Shown here one piece after another: positions 16,476-23,870 of a stretch of 64,000 nucleotides of DNA. The stretch is from Nocardiopsis sp. NRRL B-16309 (GTDB taxonomy: Bacteria; Actinomycetota; Actinomycetes; Streptosporangiales; Streptosporangiaceae). How positions within the stretch are numbered: the stretch's first letter is position 1; each line of letters starts with the position of its first letter. The position numbers and the translations under genes are program-made. The stretch lies in assembly GCF_001279585.1 (NCBI RefSeq), contig NZ_LGEC01000103.1, positions 124,001 through 188,000 of the forward strand, read 5' to 3'. The notes under the pieces were generated by a model that did not search any database, had not been told where the DNA came from, and was given only the letters and a program-made list of their open reading frames with translations.

Positions 16476-17171
16476 ATGACAGCCCGTGTGGGTGTCGTAA
16501 CCTTCCCAGGCTCCCTCGACGACAAGGACGCCGCGCGCGCCGTCGCGCTGGCGGGCGCCGAGCCGGTCGCCCTCTGGCACGCCGACGCCGACCTCAAGGG
16601 CGTGGACGCGGTCGTCCTGCCCGGCGGGTTCTCCTACGGCGACTACCTGCGCTGCGGCGCCATCGCCCGGTTCGCGCCCCTGATGTCCGAACTGGTCCCG
16701 GCCGCCCGCTCGGGCGCCCTGCCGGTCCTGGGCATCTGCAACGGATTCCAGATCCTGTGCGAGAGCCACCTGCTGCCCGGCGCCCTCACCCGCAACTCCT
16801 CGCTGAGGTTCGTCAACCGCGACCAGGTGCTGCGCGTGGAGAACACCTCCACCGCGTGGACCAACGCCTACGACGAGGGCCAGGAGATCCTGGTGGTGCT
16901 CAAGAGCGGTGAGGGCAGCTACGTGGCCGACGAGGCCACCCTGGACGAGCTGGAGTCCTCCGGCCGCGTCGTGGTCCGCTACGTCGGCGACGACCCCAAC
17001 GGGTCGCGCCGCGGCATCGCCGGGATCACCAACGAGCACGGCAACGTCGTCGGCCTGATGCCGCACCCCGAACACGCGGTCGAGGCCCTGACCGGCCCCT
17101 CCACCGAGGGACTCGGATTCTTCACCTCGATCCTCGCCCGACTGGCCGCCGGTACGCCGGTACGCGCCTGA
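16476..17171 (+). CDS. purQ: Phosphoribosylformylglycinamidine synthase subunit PurQ
   Basis: A 231-residue class I glutamine amidotransferase that releases ammonia for FGAM synthesis. The nucleophile is the Cys in LGICNGFQ, the catalytic His and Glu are in MPHPEHAVE, and the oxyanion loop is LPGGFSYGDYLR. The ATG at 16476 follows CGGAG. The length is typical. It is followed after 28 bases by a small membrane protein gene and then purL, so these three are probably cotranscribed. Confidence 0.96.
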   Translation: MTARVGVVTFPGSLDDKDAARAVALAGAEPVALWHADADLKGVDAVVLPGGFSYGDYLRCGAIARFAPLMSELVPAARSGALPVLGICNGFQILCESHLLPGALTRNSSLRFVNRDQVLRVENTSTAWTNAYDEGQEILVVLKSGEGSYVADEATLDELESSGRVVVRYVGDDPNGSRRGIAGITNEHGNVVGLMPHPEHAVEALTGPSTEGLGFFTSILARLAAGTPVRA

Positions 17172-17199
17172 CCCGCACCTCGACTGGGGGGACGATCCG

Positions 17200-17727
17200 A
17201 TGAAGGCACAGCTGCGCTCGCGACGGACGATGGCGGTCCTGGTGGGGGTGGTCGTCGTCGGCCTCATCGTGTCGGCCGCCGCGGGCCTCTTCCAGGCCTT
17301 CGCGACCGCCCCCGAGGTACCCCCGCTGGAGCAGTCCCAGGAGCAGCCGGGGGCACCCGGGCCCCAGGCCGAGGAACCGCCTCCGGCCTCGGCGCTCGGC
17401 GAGGCCCCCGACGGCCTCAGCTACCGCTCCGGTGAGAACGACGTGTACTGCGAGGAGCAGGAGTGCGTCCGGCTCGTGCGCGTCCTCACCGAGGACGGCG
17501 AGCCCACCGACGACACCGAGGCCACCATCCAGGACGTCTTCGACCACCTCCTGGACGAGGACTGGCTGATCATGCTCCCCGAGGGCGTGGAGTCACCCGA
17601 CGACGTGCCGCTCGAACAGACCGTCCTGACCGACGAGGAGGTCATGGTCGCCGACTCCTCCCAGCACGAGGACGAGGAGACCCCGGCGGTCCTGATGATC
17701 GGCGACTCCGCCCGGACGGGCTCCTGA
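17200..17727 (+). CDS. Hypothetical membrane-anchored protein between purQ and purL
   Basis: A 175-residue protein with one N-terminal membrane helix (TMAVLVGVVVVGLIVSAAAG, residues 10-29), then a Pro/Glu-rich linker and an acidic extracytoplasmic domain. Two cysteines seven residues apart (VYCEEQECVRL allows a disulfide) stand near residue 85. The ATG at 17200 has a GGGGGGA ribosome site. I recognise no family. Genes for small membrane proteins between purQ and purL occur in other actinomycetes, as far as I recall, but no purine role is known. Its retention here suggests only operon linkage. Confidence 0.6.
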   Translation: MKAQLRSRRTMAVLVGVVVVGLIVSAAAGLFQAFATAPEVPPLEQSQEQPGAPGPQAEEPPPASALGEAPDGLSYRSGENDVYCEEQECVRLVRVLTEDGEPTDDTEATIQDVFDHLLDEDWLIMLPEGVESPDDVPLEQTVLTDEEVMVADSSQHEDEETPAVLMIGDSARTGS

Positions 17728-17799
17728 CCATGACCTTCCGCGCCGGTTGGCGGACGCCACGGCTCGGCTCACAACCGCACATCCCGAACGGAACCACGC

Positions 17800-20094
17800 A
17801 TGTCTGAAGTCCCCGGTCCCGACACCGTCGCCTCGGCGCACAGCAGCCCGGACACGCCACAGCCGTACGCCGAACTGGGCATGGCCAAGGACGAGTACGA
17901 GCGGGTCCGAGAGATCCTGGGCCGCCGGCCCACGTCCGCCGAACTGGCGATCTACTCGGTCATGTGGAGCGAGCACTGCTCCTACAAGTCGTCCAAGGTG
18001 CACCTGCGCCAGTTCGGGGAGAAGGCCCCGGAGAACGACGCCCTGCTCGTGGGCATGGGCGAGAACGCGGGCGTGGTGGACGTGGGCGACGGCCGCGCCG
18101 TCACGTTCAAGATCGAGTCGCACAACCACCCGTCCTACGTGGAGCCGCACCAGGGGGCGGCCACCGGCGTGGGCGGCATCGTCCGCGACATCCTCACCAT
18201 GGGCGCGCGGCCGGTCGCGGTCATGGACGCGCTGCGCTTCGGCCCGGCCGACGCCGACGACACCAAGCGGGTGCTGCCCGGCGTGGTCTCGGGCATCTCG
18301 TTCTACGGCAACTGCCTGGGCCTGCCCAACATCGGCGGCGAGATCGGCTTCGGGGCCGGCTACATCGGCAACCCGCTGGTCAACGCCCTGTGCGTGGGCG
18401 TGATGAAGCACGAGGACATCAAGCTGGCCCAGGCGCCCGGCCCGGGCAACAAGGTGGTGCTGTTCGGCGCGACCACCGGACCGGACGGCATCGGCGGCGC
18501 CTCCGTGCTGGCCAGCGCCACGTTCGACGACGAGTCGCACGCCAAGCGGCCGAGCGTGCAGGTCGGCGACCCGTTCATGGAGAAGCTGCTCATCGAGTGC
18601 AGCCTGGAGCTGTTCGCCGAGGACCTCGTCGTGGGCATCCAGGACCTGGGCGCGGCGGGCGTGTCCTGCGCGACCACCGAGCTGGCGGCGGGCGGCACCG
18701 GCGGCATGCGCATCCAGCTCGACCGGGTGCCGCTGCGCGACCACCGGCTCACTCCCGAGGAGATCCTCATGAGTGAGTCGCAGGAGCGCATGATGGCGAT
18801 CGTCGAGCCCGCCAAGATGGCCGACTTCCTGGCCGTGTGCGAGAAGTGGCAGATCCTGGCCACGGAGATCGGCGAGGTCACCGACGTCACGCCCGAGGAG
18901 GCCGAGCGCGGCGGGCGGCTGGTGATGACCTGGCACGGCGAGACCGTAGTGGACATGCCGCCGCGGACCGCCTCCGACGAGGGCCCGGTCTACGAGCGCC
19001 CGTACGCGCGTCCGGCGGCGCAGGACGCGCTCCAGTCCGACGACCCGGCCGCGCTGCCGCGCCCGGCCGACGACGTCGAGCTGCGCGAGCAGGTACTGCG
19101 CGTGCTGGGCGCGCCCGGCGTGGGCGACCCGAGCTGGGTGACCCGGCAGTACGACAGCTACGTGCGCGGCGACACGGTGGTGTCCACGCCGCACGACTCG
19201 GGGATGATCCGCATCGCCGACGACTCCCACAGGGGTGTGGCGCTGGCCACGGACGGCAACGGCCGCTACACCCGGCTGGACCCGTACGCGGGGACGCAGC
19301 TGGCGTACGCGGAGGCGTTCCGCAACGTGGCGGCCACCGGGGCCCGCCCGCTGGCGGTCACCAACTGCCTCAACTTCGGCTCGCCCGAGGACTCCGGCGT
19401 GATGTGGCAGTTCGCCGAGTCCACCCGGGGTCTGGCCGACGCCTGCCTGCAGCTCGGGACGCCGGTGACCGGCGGCAACGTGAGCTTCTACAACCAGACC
19501 GGCGACGTGGCGATCAACCCGACGCCCGTCGTCGGCGTGCTCGGCGTCATCGACGACGTGCGCACGCGGCTGCGCAGCGCGTTCGACACCGACGGCGACC
19601 GGGTGTTCCTGCTGGGCGAGACGCGTGAGGAGTTCGGCGGCTCGGCGTGGGCGGACGTGGTGCACGGCCACCTGGGCGGGCTTCCGCCGCGGGTGGACCT
19701 GGCCGCGGAGGCCGCGCTGGGCGAGGTGCTGGCCACCGCCGCCGACCGCGGGCTGGCCGCCGCCGCGCACGACCTGTCCGACGGCGGCCTGGCGGTCGCG
19801 CTCGCCGAGTCGGCGCTGCGCGGCGGGCTGGGCCTGCGGGTGTCCGTGGACGGGGACGCGTTCACCGCCCTGTTCAGCGAGTCGGCCGCCCGCGCCGTGG
19901 TCGCGGTGCGCCCGGGCCAGGAGGAGGCCTTCCTGGCGCTGGCCGCCGACCACGGTGTCCCGGTCGCGGAGATCGGCACGGTGGGCGGCGACGCCCTCGC
20001 CGTCACCCACCCGGGCGGTGTCGTGCAGATCCCGTTGGAGGAGCTGCGCAGCGCCTACGAGTCCGCGCTGCCCGCCCTGATGGACGGCGTGTAG
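17800..20094 (+). CDS. purL: Phosphoribosylformylglycinamidine synthase subunit PurL
   Basis: A 764-residue small-type PurL, the ATP-dependent synthetase half of FGAM synthase, which converts FGAR to FGAM with ammonia from PurQ. Family motifs include MWSEHCSYKSS near residue 55, FKIESHNHPSYVEPHQGAAT near 105, GGNVSFYNQTG in the second half, and the C-terminal AAAHDLSDGGLAVALAE. The length suits the PurS-dependent form, not the 1300-residue fused enzyme. It ends 23 bases before a 15-bp terminator. Confidence 0.96.
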   Translation: MSEVPGPDTVASAHSSPDTPQPYAELGMAKDEYERVREILGRRPTSAELAIYSVMWSEHCSYKSSKVHLRQFGEKAPENDALLVGMGENAGVVDVGDGRAVTFKIESHNHPSYVEPHQGAATGVGGIVRDILTMGARPVAVMDALRFGPADADDTKRVLPGVVSGISFYGNCLGLPNIGGEIGFGAGYIGNPLVNALCVGVMKHEDIKLAQAPGPGNKVVLFGATTGPDGIGGASVLASATFDDESHAKRPSVQVGDPFMEKLLIECSLELFAEDLVVGIQDLGAAGVSCATTELAAGGTGGMRIQLDRVPLRDHRLTPEEILMSESQERMMAIVEPAKMADFLAVCEKWQILATEIGEVTDVTPEEAERGGRLVMTWHGETVVDMPPRTASDEGPVYERPYARPAAQDALQSDDPAALPRPADDVELREQVLRVLGAPGVGDPSWVTRQYDSYVRGDTVVSTPHDSGMIRIADDSHRGVALATDGNGRYTRLDPYAGTQLAYAEAFRNVAATGARPLAVTNCLNFGSPEDSGVMWQFAESTRGLADACLQLGTPVTGGNVSFYNQTGDVAINPTPVVGVLGVIDDVRTRLRSAFDTDGDRVFLLGETREEFGGSAWADVVHGHLGGLPPRVDLAAEAALGEVLATAADRGLAAAAHDLSDGGLAVALAESALRGGLGLRVSVDGDAFTALFSESAARAVVAVRPGQEEAFLALAADHGVPVAEIGTVGGDALAVTHPGGVVQIPLEELRSAYESALPALMDGV

Positions 20095-20117
20095 GACCAG
20101 GCGGGACCTGACCGACC

Positions 20118-20151
20118 GGAGCGGGGGCGCCCAGGAGGGCGTCCCCGCTCC
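20118..20151 (+). terminator. purL terminator
   Basis: A 15-bp stem with one G-U pair (GGAGCGGGGGCGCCC against GGGCGTCCCCGCTCC) and an AGGA tetraloop. It has no U-tract. Confidence 0.85.
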
Positions 20152-20180
20152 GTCGCGTCCGTGGTCAGGGTCCGGGAGCG

Positions 20181-20249
20181 GCCGCCGGGAGGGCCCGCCG
20201 ACTCGGCCGCGTCCGCCAGCCGCTTGTCGTAGGTGACGAAGCAGCTCAA
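20181..20249 (-). pseudogene. Remnant of a vapC PIN-domain toxin (C-terminus only)
   Basis: Immediately after the orphan antitoxin gene, the minus strand reads M-S-C then FVTYDKRLADAAESAGPP. This is the characteristic last strand and helix of VapC toxins. The first 100 or so residues of the PIN domain, including the catalytic acidic residues, are absent. The frame then runs into unrelated sequence. The simplest reading is an internal deletion that removed the toxin but left its last 60 bases behind the antitoxin. Confidence 0.7.
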
Positions 20250-20255
20250 TGAACA

Positions 20256-20576
20256 TCAGGCACCGTGGTCCTCTTCTCGCAGCTCCGCCAAGGCGTCCGT
20301 AGCCAGGCGCGTACCAGGCGGCGACGACTCGCGTGGCATACCCGCCGATTCGCCCGCGGTCGGCAGAGCAACCAGGTCACGCGGGTCCAACAGGCCGCGG
20401 TCGACCGCGCTCATGACCGCTTCCTCTGCCGGATCCGGAGGAAGAACACGGCCGACGGTCTCACCATGCCTGGTCACTGTGAATGACTCCCCGTGTCTGG
20501 CCCGGTCGAAGACGTCTGCGGCGTTCCGCTGAAGCTCACGAATCGAGATCCGGTGGGTCCTCGCCTCTGTGTCCAT
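20256..20576 (-). CDS. Orphan Phd/YefM-type antitoxin
   Basis: A 106-residue antitoxin starts at the ATG at 20576. Residues 8-48 (HRISIRELQRNAADVFDRAR, then GESFTVTRHGETVGRVLPPD) are the Phd/YefM DNA-binding fold. The C-terminal half (DALAELREEDHGA) would be the toxin-binding tail. The gene that should follow, vapC, is deleted apart from its last about 20 codons. Retained orphan antitoxins may still repress their own promoter or neutralise a related toxin; the vapBC pair at 31.4-32.1 kb is a possible partner, though the two antitoxins are not close in sequence. Confidence 0.8.
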   Translation of the reverse strand: MDTEARTHRISIRELQRNAADVFDRARHGESFTVTRHGETVGRVLPPDPAEEAVMSAVDRGLLDPRDLVALPTAGESAGMPRESSPPGTRLATDALAELREEDHGA

Positions 20577-20740
20577 ACGACTCAGGGGACGCCACTACGA
20601 TCCGCGTGTCAGGCAAAGAGTACGAACTGGCAGACACACTTTCTCCCTTGTCTGTCGCCGTCGAGGCCGGGCGGGGCGGGTAGGGGAAAGGACACGGAGG
20701 AGCGGTAGGACCGGAGGAAGACGCGAAGGAGGCGGGCGAC

Positions 20741-20980
20741 ATGCGACGGGGCAGGTTGAAGGGGCCGCTGGGCAGCCACGACCGGCCGGCGAGCGCCCTC
20801 GGGTTCCGCATGGTGCTGGCGGTGTTCGGCGCGCTGATCCTGCTGGGCGGCACGATCGCCGCGCTGGTCTGGACCGAGGAGATCTGGCTGGCCGTCCTGT
20901 TGGGGGCGGGCTTCCTGGCCTCGTGCGTGAACGCCTACTGGGTGAGCCGTCGGCTGCGCTACGAGCAACGGGGGCGCTGA
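20741..20980 (+). CDS. Small two-helix membrane protein
   Basis: A 79-residue protein with a basic N-terminus (MRRGRLKGPLGSHDRP) and two membrane helices (MVLAVFGALILLGGTIAALV and WLAVLLGAGFLASCVNAYW), ending in a basic cluster. It resembles the small DUF6343-type membrane proteins of actinomycetes, but the match is weak. Upstream bases contain a GGAAGACGCGAAGGAGG stretch with a plausible ribosome site. The gene downstream begins 40 bases later and is also membrane-bound, so cotranscription is likely. No function can be assigned. Confidence 0.6.
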   Translation: MRRGRLKGPLGSHDRPASALGFRMVLAVFGALILLGGTIAALVWTEEIWLAVLLGAGFLASCVNAYWVSRRLRYEQRGR

Positions 20981-21019
20981 GGCCGGCCCGGGACGAGCAT
21001 CGGATCGCCGGCGGGGGAC

Positions 21020-22615
21020 ATGTCCGCACCTGTGGCGGACCGCCGGACCACGGGCGCGTGGGCCCGGTGGCTGCCCCTGGTGCCGCTCACCGCCGCGGTC
21101 ACCGTCCTCGCGGCGACCGGCGTCCTGCCGACCTGGCCGGGACTGGTGCACCTGGTGGCCCTGCCGCCGCTCGACCTCTTCGGTGACCTGCGCGTCCTGC
21201 TCACCACCACGACCGGGCCGGTGTCCTTCGGGTTCCTGCTGGCGGCGGTGCTCGCCGTGCGCGTGGTGGTTCTGGCGCTCATGACGGGCGGGCTCACCCG
21301 CGACCGTGTCGTGCTCGCCGCCGTGTTCTACGGGATTCTCCTGCCTCCGACGCTGCTCGCCGCCGAATCCGTGTACATCGCCGGGGCCCTCCTGTACTCC
21401 CGCCTGTACTGGGGCGCGCTGGCGGCGGTCGCGGTCCTCTTCGTCCTGGGCGCCGCCGTACCCTGGTCCGTTCGGGGCGACGGCCGGGCCCGCCTGCGGG
21501 ACGGTGCCGCACGAGCGTGGCGTGCCGGGCTGCGCGTCGAGGTGCTCGTGCCCTACGGCGCGGCCGTGGTGGCGATCGGGGCGCTCGCCCACCTGTTCCC
21601 GCAACTGGCGGTCGCGCTCGTCCCCGTCTCGGCGCTCGCCACCGGGGCCGCCGCCACCGCGCTGTCGCGCCCGGCCCGCCCCGGCGGCCGGCGCCGGCTG
21701 GCGGCGGCCGCGGCGGTGCTCGTCCTGGTGGCCTGGGTGTGGGTGGGCTCGCGCACGGAGGCGGAGCCCGAGGCGGCGGTGCCGCGGGAGGGGTCGATCA
21801 TGCTGATGTCGGGGATCGACTCGCACTCGGGCATGGGGGACATCTTCCGCAGCCGCACCGACCTGCTCGGCTACGACTGCGCGAGTACGTACTACTTCTC
21901 CTACGCGGGCGCGGGCGACGGGCAGCCACAGGGGCTCGCGCGGTGTCCCATCCGCACCGGTGCCCCCTATACCGCTGCGGACACGGAGCGGCCGATGGAG
22001 GAGCTGGTGGCGGCGTTCGCGGAGCAGACGGCGGATCTGCCGCGCCCGCTGGTGGTGGCGGGGCACTCCCAGGGCGCGTGGGTCGCGTGGGAGGCCGTGG
22101 CCACCGGAGCGGCGCCGCGCGTGGACGTGCTGGTCCTGGTCGGCCCCTTCCAGGAGAGCACGGGCGGGTACCGGCCGCCCGGCGCACCCGGTCCGGGACG
22201 CCCCGCGTCGGACCTGCTGCACCTGCTCGTACCGCTCAGCCGGGCGGTGGACTTCACCTTCGCCCCCCGTTCCCCGGCCGGGTACGAGCTGCTGGGCACG
22301 ACGCGGGCCCCCGCTCGGATCATGGGTACGCCCCTGCCGGAGGACACCCGCTCACTGAGCATCACCTCGGCCACGGATCTGCCGCTCATGCCGTCCGGCC
22401 GGCGTCTGCCGGTGGACCGCAACGCCTGTCCCCTGCGCGCCCCGCATCCCTACCTGGCCACCACGGGGGGCTACTACGTCGAGGTCAACCGCTTCCTGGA
22501 CGGCGATCCCGGGCTGGACTGCCCGGCCTTCCGTGACTGGGGCGTGCCCCTGTCGACGCCGTTCTCGGCTCCTCCCCTCCTTGTGGAGCCGGAACCCGGA
22601 CCCCCCGGACGGTGA
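21020..22615 (+). CDS. Membrane-embedded alpha/beta hydrolase-like protein
   Basis: A 531-residue protein in two parts. Residues 1-255 hold about seven membrane helices (for example LLAAVLAVRVVVLALMTGG and LAAAAAVLVLVAWVWVG). Residues 265-531 form an extracytoplasmic domain with an alpha/beta-hydrolase nucleophile elbow, VVAGHSQGAWVAWEA, so Ser in GHSQG is the likely nucleophile. Three cysteines (CASTYY, CPIRTG, CPLRAP) and a fourth near the end could form disulfides, consistent with export. The sequence before the elbow (MLMSGIDSHSGMGDIF) is unusual. Substrate is unknown; an esterase or lipase acting at the cell surface is a guess. Confidence 0.65.
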   Translation: MSAPVADRRTTGAWARWLPLVPLTAAVTVLAATGVLPTWPGLVHLVALPPLDLFGDLRVLLTTTTGPVSFGFLLAAVLAVRVVVLALMTGGLTRDRVVLAAVFYGILLPPTLLAAESVYIAGALLYSRLYWGALAAVAVLFVLGAAVPWSVRGDGRARLRDGAARAWRAGLRVEVLVPYGAAVVAIGALAHLFPQLAVALVPVSALATGAAATALSRPARPGGRRRLAAAAAVLVLVAWVWVGSRTEAEPEAAVPREGSIMLMSGIDSHSGMGDIFRSRTDLLGYDCASTYYFSYAGAGDGQPQGLARCPIRTGAPYTAADTERPMEELVAAFAEQTADLPRPLVVAGHSQGAWVAWEAVATGAAPRVDVLVLVGPFQESTGGYRPPGAPGPGRPASDLLHLLVPLSRAVDFTFAPRSPAGYELLGTTRAPARIMGTPLPEDTRSLSITSATDLPLMPSGRRLPVDRNACPLRAPHPYLATTGGYYVEVNRFLDGDPGLDCPAFRDWGVPLSTPFSAPPLLVEPEPGPPGR

Positions 22616-22666
22616 ACAGCGGAGCCCTCGCCCCGGCGGCCTCCGCCGGACACGGCCCGACGCGCG

Positions 22667-22702
22667 GTGCCGGGCCGGGGACCGGAGTCCCCGACCCGGC
22701 AC
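22667..22702. terminator. Bidirectional terminator between converging genes
   Basis: Stacked stems, GTGCCGGG with CCCGGCAC and inside GGGGAC with GTCCCC, loop CGGA. They lie between the hydrolase stop (22615) and the stop of the minus-strand binding protein (22721). Confidence 0.75.
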
Positions 22703-22720
22703 CGGCCGGACGGATCCGGA

Positions 22721-23707
22721 TCAGCCCGCGGGCTCGACGTCCTTCGGGATCCACGGCCGCCACACGTCCGGGTTCTCCTCCACCCAGACCTCGGCCGCGT
22801 CCGTCGGGTCCATGCCCTCGTCGGCGATCATCTGCGCCACCCGGTTCTGGTCCGCGTTGGTCCACGTCCAGTTGTCGAGGAACTGGTAGGCGGGGTCGCC
22901 CGTCTCCGCGAACCCGGCCCGGAAGATCTTGTTCAGCTCGTAGGCCGGGTAGTCGCAGGGAACCTCGGACGGGTCGTCGGCGCACCCCTCCTCGTAGTCC
23001 GGGAAGTCCACCCGGACCAGGTCCAGCTCCTCCTGGAGCCACTGCGGGTCGTAGAAGTAGAAGAGCACCGGCTCCTCGTTGGCGTACCGCCGCCGGACCT
23101 CGGTGATCTGTGAGGCCTCGGAACCCGCGTAGACGATCTCCAGGTCCAGGTCGAACGCGTCGATCATCCCCTGGTCCTGGGTGACGAACCCGGGCGCGCC
23201 GCCCAGGAACTCGCCCTGGTCGCCGGTCTCGGCGGTCCGGAACAGGTCCGTGTGCTCCTTGAGCCCCTCCACGGTGGTGATCTCCGGGTACTCCTCCTCC
23301 ATGTAGGCGGGCACGTACCAGCCGATCACCCCCTCGTTGCCGTTGGGGCCGCCGTCGACCACGGTGCCGTTGCCCTCGGGGCCGTAGAGCTCCATGAGGT
23401 CCTCGTGACCCCAGTTCTCCACGATGACGTCCAGCACGCCCTGGTCCAGGGCCTGCCACGACGGCTGCTCGGACACCCGCATGAGCTGGACCTCGTAGCC
23501 CATCTCCTCACGCAGGACGTACGCCAACACCTCGGCGCTGGCCTCGTAGCCGACCCACCCGTTCAGGGCGATCCGTACGGTGTTCGGGTCCCGCGCGATC
23601 TGGTCCGTGCGCACCGCGCACGCGCTGACCATCATCAGTGCCAGTCCGACCGCCAGCAGCCGGACCAGGGCGTGTTCCGTGGATGCCGCCCGTCGCGAGC
23701 GGCGCAT
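22721..23707 (-). CDS. Glycine betaine/choline ABC transporter substrate-binding lipoprotein
   Basis: A lipoprotein of about 328 residues; the start at 23707 gives MRRSRR, then a hydrophobic stretch ending in the lipobox VSAC. The mature part is an OpuAC-type periplasmic-fold receptor (VRIALNGWVGYEASAEVLAYV, DVIVENWGHEDLM, LFYFYDPQWL). Aromatic residues in these segments typically form the cage that holds a quaternary amine. It is the last gene of the betB-betA-ATPase-permease operon, so choline, betaine or both are the likely ligands. It is separated from the permease by 145 bases containing a 9-bp hairpin. Confidence 0.9.
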   Translation of the reverse strand: MRRSRRAASTEHALVRLLAVGLALMMVSACAVRTDQIARDPNTVRIALNGWVGYEASAEVLAYVLREEMGYEVQLMRVSEQPSWQALDQGVLDVIVENWGHEDLMELYGPEGNGTVVDGGPNGNEGVIGWYVPAYMEEEYPEITTVEGLKEHTDLFRTAETGDQGEFLGGAPGFVTQDQGMIDAFDLDLEIVYAGSEASQITEVRRRYANEEPVLFYFYDPQWLQEELDLVRVDFPDYEEGCADDPSEVPCDYPAYELNKIFRAGFAETGDPAYQFLDNWTWTNADQNRVAQMIADEGMDPTDAAEVWVEENPDVWRPWIPKDVEPAG

Positions 23708-23831
23708 CCAGTGGTGCTCTCGCAAGGCCGAAGAGGAAGTCAGCCCGGGTTTGGCTGTCGACTGATGAGAACGCCGCGAGAGTGCCGCTGGGGCGCCGCG
23801 CAGTAGGGCGAGTATCCGCGGAACATGCCCT

Positions 23832-23870
23832 AGGGCACCCTTCCTCATGAACCTAGGCACGGGGTGCCCT
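23832..23870 (-). terminator. Hairpin between permease and binding-protein genes
   Basis: AGGGCACCC pairs with GGGTGCCCT, and a second overlapping palindrome, TGCCCTAGGGCA, lies at 23826-23837. Mutually exclusive pairing is possible. Without a U-tract, mRNA processing or stabilisation ahead of the highly needed receptor gene is more likely than full termination. Confidence 0.5.

Noticed and set aside
17593..20256. 887-codon open frame antisense to purL
   Set aside because: purL is unmistakable on the plus strand; the antisense frame is repetitive Val/Ala/Arg/His with no family match.
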